Positions 8,391 to 16,141 of a stretch of DNA of 64,000 nt are shown here, in pieces; the first letter of the stretch is position 1, and every line of letters starts with the position of its first letter. The notes under the pieces were generated by a model, which worked only from the letters and a program-made list of their open reading frames with translations, was not told where the DNA came from and ran no database searches. The stretch is taken from assembly GCF_003480915.1 (NCBI RefSeq), contig NZ_QUKD01000007.1:1-64000 (forward strand), in the 5' to 3' direction. Source of the stretch: Parabacteroides sp. TM07-1AC. Lineage in GTDB: Bacteria > Bacteroidota > Bacteroidia > Bacteroidales > Tannerellaceae. The translations under genes and the position numbers were made by a program.

Positions 8391-8672
8391 TCATTTTCTG
8401 TAATGCCTTTCCAGCAGGTCTAAAATCTCGCTTTCCCGGTAGATGATTTTTCCCGGAAGCTGCACATATCCCAGCAGTCCCGTGTCCCTGTAATCCTGCA
8501 ACGTCCGTTTGCTGATGCAAAGCCGCTCGCACACTTCCTCGCCCGTCAGGTAGTGTTCACCGTTCAATACCGGACGATAGTTCATTACCACGTACTCCAC
8601 ATTTTCCAGCACCCTGTCAAGGGAGGAAAACAGTACCAGCGTGGTTTCGGAATCTTTCGTTATCAAATCCAT
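8391..8672 (-). CDS. Excisionase-family helix-turn-helix protein
   Basis: A 93-residue DNA-binding protein. The C-terminal half has the MerR/excisionase-like HTH (LTGEEVCERLCISKRTLQDYRDTGLLGYVQLPGKIIYRESEILDLL), in which the helices are followed by the usual small beta wing. Such proteins are standard in Bacteroides mobilizable elements and assist excision or regulate transfer genes. It lies 4 bp after the similar gene 8677-8964, so they are one operon. Which partner recognises the att sites cannot be told from sequence. Confidence 0.8.
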   Translation of the reverse strand: MDLITKDSETTLVLFSSLDRVLENVEYVVMNYRPVLNGEHYLTGEEVCERLCISKRTLQDYRDTGLLGYVQLPGKIIYRESEILDLLERHYRK

Positions 8673-8676
8673 ACGC

Positions 8677-8964
8677 CTACTTTTTAGAATTCTCCCTTAC
8701 TTGGTTGAGCAGAAATGTTTCCACGTCCGAAGCCTTGTAATAAATCTTATTGTTAATCTGCGAATAAGGCAGTTTCCCCGTATCACGGTAGGTCTGCATC
8801 GTCCGGGCTGAAACATTCAGCAAACGGCAGGTTTCGCAGTTATCCAGCCACTTGTCACGCTTCCTGCGTAAAGGCACGCAGAGCGCATCCACACGCCCCA
8901 CAAAGTTTTCAAACCTCTGTTTCCAAAGTTCAAAGGTTCTCTTTTCAATCGTCACTATTTCCAT
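8677..8964 (-). CDS. Excisionase-family helix-turn-helix protein
   Basis: A 95-residue paralogue of the neighbouring HTH protein. After a basic N-terminal helix come the HTH and wing (ETCRLLNVSARTMQTYRDTGKLPYSQINNKIYYKASDVETFLL). The start chosen is the ATG at 8964. A longer reading frame extends to 9198 but passes through the TATATTTG box at 9019-9012 and lacks homologous-looking sequence, so it is rejected. Pairs of such HTH genes in tandem are typical of Bacteroides elements, where Xis2-type proteins act with the integrase in excision. Confidence 0.8.
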   Translation of the reverse strand: MEIVTIEKRTFELWKQRFENFVGRVDALCVPLRRKRDKWLDNCETCRLLNVSARTMQTYRDTGKLPYSQINNKIYYKASDVETFLLNQVRENSKK

Positions 8965-9011
8965 AACCGATATATTTATTCTTGTCAATACTCCGTTTTT
9001 CTTCACTGGTG

Positions 9012-9019
9012 CAAATATA
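9012..9019 (-). promoter_or_regulatory. -7 box for the leftward HTH operon
   Basis: On the minus strand TATATTTG (9019 down to 9012) lies 47 bp before the ATG at 8964. No good -33 box is visible. Confidence 0.5.
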
Positions 9020-9218
9020 TAAGGCTGAATGACAGGTTGTTTCTTTCTGTCCTCAAATGACCTTGCGTGTCCGAAAATGTCCACCGCCACCCCAAGAACA
9101 ACACGAAAGAAACGAACCGATAACAAAAAAACTGTTTTTTCTCCACTCCTTAAATAAGTAAGGTAATGAACACAAAGCCGTTTTCTATTTGCCGACATTA
9201 ATTTGGTGCAGAGCGCAG

Positions 9219-9253
9219 CAAAGCGATTCCAAACGGCTGACGCTTTGTTTTTT
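9219..9253 (+). terminator. Possible intrinsic terminator or attenuator
   Basis: CAAAGCG (9219-9225) pairs with CGCTTTG (9241-9247) and a run of T follows. It precedes the HTH gene at 9304, so it could attenuate readthrough into the replication genes. Confidence 0.4.
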
Positions 9254-9303
9254 ACCGATTTTTCTTATTTTATTTGTGGTGCTAATTCAAAAAACAAGCA
9301 CCT

Positions 9304-9612
9304 ATGAATAATCCTTTCGAAGAAATTTTCAAACGGCTGGAGAACATCGAAAAGATGATTGCCCCGGTCATGGGCGTACAACCCGAAGAACGGCAGGACG
9401 GAAAAGAGCCTGTGTTAGTCAAAATATCCGTTGCCAGCGGCATAACCGGGTATTCGGTCAATTACCTGTACCACTTAGCCAGCAAGGGGCTGATACCGTG
9501 TGTCAAGCGTGGGCGTACCCTGCGTTTCGACATGGAGGAACTCAAAAAGTGGATGCAGCAGCAGTATGTCCCGGCTTCTAACAGACTTCCCGATGAAAAA
9601 GAAAAGAAGTGA
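9304..9612 (+). CDS. Helix-turn-helix DNA-binding protein
   Basis: A 102-residue protein with an N-terminal amphipathic helix (FEEIFKRLENIEKMI) and an excisionase-type HTH (SGITGYSVNYLYHLASKGLIPCVKRGRTLRFDMEELKKWM). It is transcribed towards the VapE-like gene and overlaps it by 20 bp, so the two are probably translationally coupled. The position suggests control of, or accessory function in, replication of the element. The exact role is not known. Confidence 0.78.
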   Translation: MNNPFEEIFKRLENIEKMIAPVMGVQPEERQDGKEPVLVKISVASGITGYSVNYLYHLASKGLIPCVKRGRTLRFDMEELKKWMQQQYVPASNRLPDEKEKK

Positions 9613-10825
9613 TGATACACGGCACATCGAGGGCTGGCAGTCAAAGAACGAGCGCATCGAAAGCCTGTTGAACATCCTGTACGATTTCCGGTTCAATACC
9701 GTAAAGAGCCGGACGGAATACCGGGCTGCAAGTTCTTCGGGCTTGTACCAGCCCGTTACGAAATTTGTTCTGAACTCGTTCAGGCGCAGGCTGGATGCGA
9801 CCGCTGGTATTGTCACCTCTGCCGAGAACATCCGTACCATACTGGAAAGCGATTTCGCAAGAAAGGTACATCCCATACGGGAATACTTCAATGCCCTGCC
9901 CTTACTGAATCCAGCCGAACACGGGCATATCGGCAGGCTCCTGAACACGGTACAGGTAGCCAACCCCGGCAAATGGGAGGAATATTTCACGAAATGGCTT
10001 ATCGGTGTGGTAGCCAACGCCATGAATGACACGGGATGTCAGAACCATACCTGTCTGGTATTGACAGGGGACAAGCAGGGACAGTTCAAATCGTGGTGGC
10101 TGGACAACCTTTGCCCAACACCGCTTAAGAACTACCTGTTCACCGGAAAGATAGACCCGCAGGGCAAAGACATCCTGACACTGATAGCCGAATACCTGTT
10201 CATCAACATTGACGACCAGCTAAAGGAACTCAACAAGCAGAACGAGAACGCCTTGAAGAACCTTATCACCACCCCGGCGGTGAAGTACCGCAGACCGTAT
10301 GATGTTTACATAGAGGAATACCCCCACCTTGCCAGCCTCATGGCTTCGGTGAACGGCAACGAGTTCCTGACCGACCCGACAGGCAGCAGGCGTTTTCTAC
10401 CGTTCGAAGTGCTGCACATAGACAAGCCCACGGCAGAAAATATCCACATGGATAACGTCTATTCCGAAATCATGTACCTGTACCGTCAGGACGTGCGCTA
10501 CTGGTTCAATGATGCCGAGATTGGAGAACTACACCTGAACAATGCGGAATTTGAGGTGCAGACAATTGAGTTTGAAATACTGACACAATATTTTGAGAAG
10601 CCGACAGAGGAAGAAGAACCCCAGTTTTTTATGACAACAGCGCAAATACTGGCACGTTTACGGGATATATGCGCCATGCAGCTATCTGAAAAACGGCTGG
10701 GGGAAGCTTTGCGAAAAGCCGGGTTCAAACGGATACAGAAACGTATCGACAAACAGACCTATTCGGTATATGGGTACAGGATAAAGCCTGTTCCGGCATC
10801 CTGTACAAACCACGATTACGGTTAG
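9593..10825 (+). CDS. VapE-like P-loop protein (virulence-associated E family)
   Basis: A 410-residue protein of the VapE/VirE superfamily 3-like helicase group, found with primases in mobile elements and phages. LVLTGDKQGQFKSWW (about 154-169) is the position of the P-loop; the usual glycine before the lysine is replaced (QFKS), as in many Bacteroidetes members. DPTGSRRFLP at about 261-270 is the family's arginine-finger region. The ATG at 9593 is chosen because residues upstream are in the preceding gene. It probably unwinds element DNA during replication together with the Toprim primase encoded 335 bp downstream. Confidence 0.8.
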   Translation: MKKKRSDDTRHIEGWQSKNERIESLLNILYDFRFNTVKSRTEYRAASSSGLYQPVTKFVLNSFRRRLDATAGIVTSAENIRTILESDFARKVHPIREYFNALPLLNPAEHGHIGRLLNTVQVANPGKWEEYFTKWLIGVVANAMNDTGCQNHTCLVLTGDKQGQFKSWWLDNLCPTPLKNYLFTGKIDPQGKDILTLIAEYLFINIDDQLKELNKQNENALKNLITTPAVKYRRPYDVYIEEYPHLASLMASVNGNEFLTDPTGSRRFLPFEVLHIDKPTAENIHMDNVYSEIMYLYRQDVRYWFNDAEIGELHLNNAEFEVQTIEFEILTQYFEKPTEEEEPQFFMTTAQILARLRDICAMQLSEKRLGEALRKAGFKRIQKRIDKQTYSVYGYRIKPVPASCTNHDYG

Positions 10826-10848
10826 CACGGTCATTTTACGATTGGTTA

Positions 10849-11132
10849 TTACTGCAATGCAGTAACTGCCATAGTAAGATATATTTCTATTTTACATACT
10901 GTATATCAGATATTTAACAATGATGCAGTAAGCAGTAAGATAAAACCGCAAACTTTTGGAAAAGTTTGGAAAAAGAAAAAACGCAGGAATTATCAGGGGT
11001 ATATTTCTATCTTCTTTTTAAGAAATAACTTACTTATCTTACTGCATAAGAGATAATCCGCTGAAAGAAAAAGAATTATGCGCAGAAACATGGTCGTTTT
11101 TCTTCTTACTGACTTCTTACTGTGCTACTGCA
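10849..11132. repeat. TTACTGCA/TGCAGTAA repeat cluster, candidate replication origin
   Basis: The 335 bp between the VapE-like gene and the primase contain no gene but repeat one motif in both orientations. TTACTGCA lies at 10849-10856, TGCAGTAA at 10858-10865 (forming a palindrome), TGCAGTAA at 10924-10931 with GCAGTAAG directly after, TTACTGCA at 11039-11046, TTACTG at 11106 and 11117, and TACTGCA at 11126-11132. TATATTTCTAT also occurs twice (near 10880 and 11000). Iteron-like clusters beside primase genes often mark origins. Confidence 0.5.
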
Positions 11133-11160
11133 ATTTATCAACACCCAAAAAATAAAGATT

Positions 11161-12141
11161 ATGACCTACAAGGAAGCCAACAATATCAGTATCAAGGATT
11201 ACCTGAACTCTTTGGGAATCCAGCCCGTCACGGAAAAAGGAAGTTACGGGATGTACCGCAGCCCCTTACGGGAGGACAATACGCCAAGTTTCAAGGTGGA
11301 TTATAACGCCAATCTATGGTGTGACTACGGAACTGGTGAGGGTGGGACGCTCATCGACCTTGTGATGAAGCGGAACGGGTGCAACGCCTACGGTGCTATC
11401 TGCCGGCTGGAACAGGGTGACACCACCTCTTTTTCCTTTCACGGGAAAGACCTGCCCGAAAGGGGAACGAAAAGGCAAGCTGCCAGCCCGATAGAGATAC
11501 GCAGAATACAGTCGTTACAGAATCCGGCACTCATGCGCTACTTACAGGAAAGGGGGATTTCTCCCGGAACGGCATCCCCATACGTGCAGGAAATGTATTA
11601 CCGCATCGCTGGCAAGCCTTATTTTGCACTGGCATTCAGGAATGATTCAGGAGGTTACGAGCTTCGCAATCCCCGTTTCAAGGGCAGCACATCGAAAGAC
11701 ATCACCCATATAAGGCAACAGGGAGAGCCGAGAGATACCTGTTTCGTGTTCGAGGGCTTTTGGGATTTCCTCTCGTTCCTCACTTTCCGGCAACAGAAAA
11801 GCCCGGATATGCCCTGTACCGACTGGCAGGACTACGTTATTCTGAACTCCACCGCCAACACGGATAAAGCCTTATATCCGTTGGCTGGTTACGGGCATAT
11901 ACATTGTATGCTTGACAATGACGAGGCAGGCAGGAAAGCGGTTGAAGCCATAAGGCAGGAATACAAATGGCGTGTACGTGACGTATCACACCTGTACAGC
12001 GGTCACAATGACCTGAACGACTATCTGCGTAGCCTTAAAGTGAAACAATCCCAAGACTTGACAGTTGCCGACAAGCCCCAGTTGGAGCAGGATAACAGAC
12101 AAAATCCGGGTGAAAAAAGAAAAAAAGGGCTAAGGATGTGA
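11161..12141 (+). CDS. CHC2/Toprim-type DNA primase-like protein
   Basis: A 326-residue protein. The N-terminal part (about 28-75) has the layout of a CHC2 primase domain (SPLREDNTPSF, then WCDYGTGEGGTLIDLVM) but lacks the canonical cysteine-histidine zinc ligands. The Toprim domain follows, with the glutamate in FVFEGFWDF (Glu198) and the DxD motif in MLDNDEAGRKA (Asp252 and Asp254). Its likely role is priming of element replication or of the complementary strand after transfer. The ATG at 11161 is chosen over one at 11122, which would add an unrelated segment. The iteron-like cluster is immediately upstream and the oriT-like region immediately downstream. Confidence 0.82.
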   Translation: MTYKEANNISIKDYLNSLGIQPVTEKGSYGMYRSPLREDNTPSFKVDYNANLWCDYGTGEGGTLIDLVMKRNGCNAYGAICRLEQGDTTSFSFHGKDLPERGTKRQAASPIEIRRIQSLQNPALMRYLQERGISPGTASPYVQEMYYRIAGKPYFALAFRNDSGGYELRNPRFKGSTSKDITHIRQQGEPRDTCFVFEGFWDFLSFLTFRQQKSPDMPCTDWQDYVILNSTANTDKALYPLAGYGHIHCMLDNDEAGRKAVEAIRQEYKWRVRDVSHLYSGHNDLNDYLRSLKVKQSQDLTVADKPQLEQDNRQNPGEKRKKGLRM

Positions 12142-12200
12142 CCTGCAAGACTGGCGGCATGAACAGACGGCAGGCTATATGATTAGGGAGAGCAAGGTTA

Positions 12201-12246
12201 TGTTTCGGTTTACCGAAACACCTTTCTTTGCTTGACAGCAAAGAAA
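12201..12246. other. Twin hairpins upstream of mob genes, candidate oriT
   Basis: TGTTTCGGT (12201-12209) pairs with ACCGAAACA (12212-12220), and TTTCTTTGC (12223-12231) pairs with GCAAAGAAA (12238-12246). The two perfect hairpins are 2 bp apart, between the primase gene and mobC. In Bacteroides mobilizable elements the transfer origin normally lies directly upstream of the mobilization genes. The nick site cannot be read from sequence alone. Confidence 0.5.
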
Positions 12247-12297
12247 ATTTCTCCCGTTGGTCGCAATTTTTAAGATACCACCTAAAAGCAAAAACGT

Positions 12298-12681
12298 ATG
12301 ACAGAAATAAGGAACAAACCAGGAGGTCGCCCGGCAAAAAGCCGGATAGACAAGCAGAACCGAGTAGTCAGCACGAAGCTGACCGAGTTACAGTTCTACG
12401 CAATCAGGAAGCGAGCCACCGAAGCCGGGCTGCGTGTCAGCGAGTACGTCCGGCAGGCGGTTGTTTCGGCAGAGATGACGCCCCAGCTGAACAGGCAGGA
12501 TGCGGACACCATCCGCAAACTGGCAGGCGAAGCCAACAACATCAACCAACTGGCACACCGGGCGAATGCCAGAGGTTTCGCACTGGTGGCGGTGGAACTG
12601 GTGAAACTCAAAAACAGGATTGTCGAAATCATAAACCAGTTGTCGGATGATTGGAAAAATAAAAAAGGGAAGCGGATTTAA
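12298..12681 (+). CDS. mobC: MobC-like relaxosome accessory protein
   Basis: A 127-residue protein of the MobC type. A ribbon-helix-helix-like region (VVSTKLTELQFYAIRKRATEAGLRVSEYVRQAVV, about 24-58) binds DNA, and the C-terminal part (IRKLAGEANNINQLAHRANARG) is the conserved MobC segment. Such proteins bind oriT and help the relaxase nick it. It overlaps the relaxase gene by 35 bp, a standard arrangement implying coupled translation. Its base composition is richer in G and C than the cargo genes. Confidence 0.88.
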   Translation: MTEIRNKPGGRPAKSRIDKQNRVVSTKLTELQFYAIRKRATEAGLRVSEYVRQAVVSAEMTPQLNRQDADTIRKLAGEANNINQLAHRANARGFALVAVELVKLKNRIVEIINQLSDDWKNKKGKRI

Positions 12682-13570
12682 AGGCTGCGTGAACTATGTA
12701 CTCGGCAAGGAACGGGCTGCTTTGCTTCATGCGGAGGGAGTGTTGGCGGAAAGCAATCGGGACATCATACGCAGTTTCATACTGCAAGCCGGGATGAATC
12801 CCAGCCTGAAAAAGCCTGTCGGACATATTGCGCTAAACTATTCCCCGGTGGACGCACCCAAGCTGACAAACGGGAAAATGATACAGCTTGCGCAGGAGTA
12901 CATGCGTGAAATGAAAATCACCGATACGCAGTACATCATCGTGCGCCACCAAGACTGGGAACATCCGCACGTGCATATCGTGTTCAACCGTATAGACAAC
13001 AACGGCAAGACCATTTCGGACAGGAACGACATGTACCGCAACGAACAGGTATGCAAGAAGCTGAAAGCCAAACACGGGCTTTATTTTGCTAAAGGTAAGG
13101 AGCATGTAAAGCAGCACCGCTTGAGAGAACCGGACAAATCCAAATACGAGATTTACAACGCTGTAAAGAATGAAATCGGGAAGTCCAAGAACTGGCAGCA
13201 GTTACAAACCCGGCTGGCAGAAAAGGGTATCGGGATTCATTTCAAGTACAGGGGACAGACTGGCGAAGTGCAGGGCATATCCTTTTCCAAAGGTGAATAC
13301 ACGTTCAAAGGTTCGAAGATAGACCGCAGTTTCAGTTTCTCCAAACTGGACAAATGTTTCGAGGATGTAGGGCTGAACACTACCGGAAACAATAGACAGA
13401 TAGTTTCCGCACCTGTTCAGGAGCCAGCGCAGACACCGGGCAAAGCCGACAGTCCGTTACTGGCAGGCTTGGGCGGTCTGTTCTCCGCTTCATCCTCTCT
13501 GGCTGATGATGCGCCCGACAATCCCGGTGAAAGAAAAAAGAGGAAAAAGAAACGACACTTAAAATTATAG
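12647..13570 (+). CDS. mobB: Relaxase / mobilization nuclease
   Basis: A 307-residue relaxase (family PF03432 type) that nicks oriT and pilots the strand during transfer. Motif I is GSGFKGCVNYVLG with candidate catalytic Tyr17. Motif III is RHQDWEHPHVHIVFNRID with the metal-binding histidines at about 106-110. The C-terminal tail is basic (GERKKRKKKRHLKL). It overlaps mobC and is followed after 4 bp by an unknown gene, so the three form a mobilization operon. The symbol follows Bacteroides usage and is tentative. Confidence 0.9.
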   Translation: MIGKIKKGSGFKGCVNYVLGKERAALLHAEGVLAESNRDIIRSFILQAGMNPSLKKPVGHIALNYSPVDAPKLTNGKMIQLAQEYMREMKITDTQYIIVRHQDWEHPHVHIVFNRIDNNGKTISDRNDMYRNEQVCKKLKAKHGLYFAKGKEHVKQHRLREPDKSKYEIYNAVKNEIGKSKNWQQLQTRLAEKGIGIHFKYRGQTGEVQGISFSKGEYTFKGSKIDRSFSFSKLDKCFEDVGLNTTGNNRQIVSAPVQEPAQTPGKADSPLLAGLGGLFSASSSLADDAPDNPGERKKRKKKRHLKL

Positions 13571-13574
13571 GAAC

Positions 13575-14303
13575 ATGGAAGAAAATTTAATTTTGGAGGG
13601 GCTTCTCTCTATGGTTACGGAACTGAAAGAACGGCAGGAGAAGCAGGTCACGCCTGCCAGCCGGGAGGAAACGATTAACCGACTGGACGTTATCGAACAG
13701 CGCATTTCGGATATGCAAAGTAAATCCGGCATTCCTGAAAACACGGTGCAGGAGATTCTGAACCAAATCGGCAGTATCAGAAAAGGGCAGTCCGAGAACC
13801 AAAAACAAGACCTTGAAGATATTAAGGGGCTTATCGTGACCTCGCACCGATATTTCAAGGAGCGGTTAAAAGTATTATTCCCGGTTGATGATACAACACC
13901 GACCGGAGAAGTAACGCCCGTTTCATGGTACGGCAAACTGACATACCGAGTAACTCCCTATCTGAAACCTAAGTTCTTTCTTCTTTCAACAGGGTTTATT
14001 ATCTGTATCACTTCGCTAATCCTGAATGTTCGTTTTACGGAACGGATGCAGCGGTTACAGGACAACGATATAAAATACCGCTATATCCTGATGAAAGGAA
14101 AAGCAGACGGCAGCAGCCTTGATTTGCTGGAAACGAAGTTCAGCCGGGAACGGGATAACGCTTTCATCCGAAGCCTGACCGATTCGGTGAAAGGCTTTGA
14201 ATACCGTAGCAGGAAACAGGCGGAAGCGTTGGAACGGGCAAGGCTGTTGAACGAACAAGCCGAGCAGCTAAAGGAGCAAGCCAACAAGTTGGGCAAGCCA
14301 TAA
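13575..14303 (+). CDS. Mobilization-operon membrane coiled-coil protein
   Basis: A 242-residue protein with no recognised domain. Residues 1-100 are predicted coiled coil (EETINRLDVIEQRISDMQSK), one transmembrane segment lies at about 134-152, and the C-terminal tail is again helical and charged (RKQAEALERARLLNEQAEQLKEQ). It starts 4 bp after the relaxase stop and ends at a terminator. A membrane protein at the end of a mob operon could link the relaxosome to a helper secretion apparatus. This is inference from position. Confidence 0.72.
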   Translation: MEENLILEGLLSMVTELKERQEKQVTPASREETINRLDVIEQRISDMQSKSGIPENTVQEILNQIGSIRKGQSENQKQDLEDIKGLIVTSHRYFKERLKVLFPVDDTTPTGEVTPVSWYGKLTYRVTPYLKPKFFLLSTGFIICITSLILNVRFTERMQRLQDNDIKYRYILMKGKADGSSLDLLETKFSRERDNAFIRSLTDSVKGFEYRSRKQAEALERARLLNEQAEQLKEQANKLGKP

Positions 14304-14308
14304 ACCAA

Positions 14309-14342
14309 AGCAAAGCCGGAGCAGAACCGCCCCGGCTTTTTA
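14309..14342. terminator. Bidirectional terminator after the mob operon
   Basis: An AAAGCCGG stem pairs with CCGGCTTT across a short loop, with A and T runs on both sides. It lies between the rightward mob operon and the leftward HTH gene. Confidence 0.7.
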
Positions 14343-14344
14343 AT

Positions 14345-14677
14345 TCACTTCTTTTTCTTCGTGCAGTGTTCTTTCTCGAACTGGCGCATGGTGGTAACAC
14401 TAAACCGCTCCTTGATGAACTCCCGGACATCGGAAGCCTTGTAATACACTTTTCCGCTGATTGTGAAGTATGGCAGCGCACCGATAGCCCGGTAGCGTTG
14501 CAGGGTCTTGATACTCACTTTGAACAACAGGCACAAGTCCTGATTATCCAGCAGGTTGTCATCTTCGGGCAGTACCCTGTCGGCATTGCGCAGTACCCGT
14601 ACATCCTTGCAGAGTTCTTCCAGTTTGGCGTACAGCTTCTGCATCCATACGCTGAAATCGTCATTGTCTATATACAT
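14345..14677 (-). CDS. Helix-turn-helix protein of the mobilizable element
   Basis: A 110-residue DNA-binding protein. After an N-terminal acidic helix (about 1-45) the C-terminal half has the excisionase-type HTH and wing (QDLCLLFKVSIKTLQRYRAIGALPYFTISGKVYYKASDVREFI). It is the fourth protein of this type in the element, with 8391, 8677 and 9304. The ATG at 14677 is preferred over one 27 nt upstream because it matches the short length of such proteins. A role in excision or transfer control is likely. Confidence 0.75.
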   Translation of the reverse strand: MYIDNDDFSVWMQKLYAKLEELCKDVRVLRNADRVLPEDDNLLDNQDLCLLFKVSIKTLQRYRAIGALPYFTISGKVYYKASDVREFIKERFSVTTMRQFEKEHCTKKKK

Positions 14678-14825
14678 GATTGCTTCATTTTTCTGATTAT
14701 ACATTATGGTTTGTCAATCGATTGATGAAGCAAAGTTCAGAAAACGAGAGCAAAGAAAATAAGGGAATGGTACATCCACTCCCCTATAAATCATCCACAT
14801 CTAATTGATTATCAAATAAAAATAT

Positions 14826-15467
14826 TTAAAAATAATCGTATCCATTATCTTTACTCTTTTTGATAATAGCAGATTTCAGCCTATCTAAAAAGTCTGTAAT
14901 TTTAGTAGGTTTTCGTTTAATAACTGCAATTTCCTTTTTGTATATATCACCAAAATTTATATTAAACATTTTCTTAAAAATACGTGATATATCACTTAGA
15001 AAAACATCCTTGTTATCAATGCGAATAATACCATCTTTGATATAGAAAATGCCACAAACTAATTCCATTATATCTATAATTTTAATTACCTCACTGTTTA
15101 AATAAAAGGGAGATTTCCAATCTGATTCAATGTTAATGAAAAATTTGGGGTATTCCATTTGCCGATAGATTAGTTCTTGCTCCATATTTATTAAAGATAA
15201 CAGTTTGTCAAGATATATAATTTTTAACTTACTATTTTCCGTAGGTGAAGTTTCTTCTAAAGCCTTAATTGTTCCAAAATCTATATAACTCATATTTAAT
15301 TGCCTAATACGTGTTTTGTTATCATTTTCTTTATTAAGGTAATCGAATAATTCTTCTACAAATTCAAGATATGCAGCAGTAATAGCTTCTATCTCAGATT
15401 TTTCCTTTTGGCAAGGGTGTTTTAATAACTTATATATCTGTTTTTCTGCTAAATTCCAGTTTGCCAT
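14826..15467 (-). CDS. RteC-like regulator of element excision
   Basis: A 213-residue protein that resembles RteC, the tetracycline-responsive regulator that activates excision of CTnDOT. The match I recognise is the C-terminal winged-helix region (SDISRIFKKMFNINFGDIYKKEIAVIKRKPTKITDFLDRLKSAI) and the FDYLNKENDNK helix. It is in the leftward cluster with an SRPBCC-like gene 29 bp upstream. In CTnDOT, RteC acts on the excision operon promoter, so here it probably controls the excisionase genes. The match is by memory of the family rather than alignment. Confidence 0.62.
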   Translation of the reverse strand: MANWNLAEKQIYKLLKHPCQKEKSEIEAITAAYLEFVEELFDYLNKENDNKTRIRQLNMSYIDFGTIKALEETSPTENSKLKIIYLDKLLSLINMEQELIYRQMEYPKFFINIESDWKSPFYLNSEVIKIIDIMELVCGIFYIKDGIIRIDNKDVFLSDISRIFKKMFNINFGDIYKKEIAVIKRKPTKITDFLDRLKSAIIKKSKDNGYDYF

Positions 15468-15496
15468 AATTAACTTAAGTAGCTATCGTGAGCATT

Positions 15497-15943
15497 TTAT
15501 AAGTTCTTTGCAATTTTCTGCCATTTCTTTTGTCTGTGTTTATAAAATTTAAGAGTCCACCAAGCAACAAGTGGGGTTAGATAACCAGCATACAATTCAA
15601 CACTATCGGTATATCTTGTAACATTTTCGGTAATCTTTTCCATTTGAATATAATGATTCCATATAGTTACTCTTTTATTATACTCATTTGAAACTATTTC
15701 TCTTGCTTCTTTATCTATCTTAATTATGTTTATTGTATGTTTTCCAATAGAAATAAATCGATGAAGAAACATCTTAAAATAAAATGTTTCCCCCTCTTTC
15801 CAAACAGGAGGAATATTGCCATAAGATATAAAACTTGCTTTGGGTTTACAAATATCCCTTAGCGTTTCAATATCTTGAATCTTGCGCCAAATATTTTCAA
15901 TGTCAGTTTCAAATACTGACGTCACTACAACTTTGCGCCCCAT
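15497..15943 (-). CDS. SRPBCC-fold (polyketide cyclase/START-like) protein
   Basis: A 148-residue predicted ligand-binding protein. VVVTSVFETDIENIWRKIQDIETLRDICKPKASF at the N-terminus is typical of the SRPBCC hydrophobic-cavity fold, and the C-terminal helix (TPLVAWWTLKFYKHRQKKWQKIAKNL) closes the fold. The ATG at 15943 gives the normal family start; 45 nt more of open frame lie upstream. The gene is divergent from a PAS-LuxR regulator and shares with it a palindromic promoter, so the regulator likely controls it. Substrate unknown. Confidence 0.7.
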   Translation of the reverse strand: MGRKVVVTSVFETDIENIWRKIQDIETLRDICKPKASFISYGNIPPVWKEGETFYFKMFLHRFISIGKHTINIIKIDKEAREIVSNEYNKRVTIWNHYIQMEKITENVTRYTDSVELYAGYLTPLVAWWTLKFYKHRQKKWQKIAKNL

Positions 15944-16044
15944 AACTCTTTTACCTCTCCGTGTCACTAAACAAATCTTTTTTATCATACAGGAATAATT
16001 AAAACATTAAACATCTATTTATCTTACACTTATGCTCTTTTTAT

Positions 16045-16062
16045 TAACTTTGTGCAAAGTTA
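16045..16062. promoter_or_regulatory. Palindromic face-to-face divergent promoters
   Basis: TAACTTTG (16045-16052, plus) and TAACTTTG on the minus strand (16062 down to 16055) are separated by 2 bp and make a perfect inverted repeat. Each start point would fall in the other's -7 box, so the SRPBCC gene and the PAS-LuxR gene should compete for polymerase. Confidence 0.6.
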
Positions 16063-16141
16063 GATGTAAGATACTCTAAAGACAATAGTCATTTATAATG
16101 AGATGTAACCTAACTATTTAACAATAAACGTCATAGCAAGC

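Noticed and set aside
8964..9198. Extended N-terminus of the leftward HTH protein
   Set aside because: The extra 78 codons cross the TATATTTG promoter box and are not protein-like.
12228..12650. Open frame overlapping mobC
   Set aside because: Arg/Gln-rich out-of-frame reading of mobC; starts in the oriT-like region.
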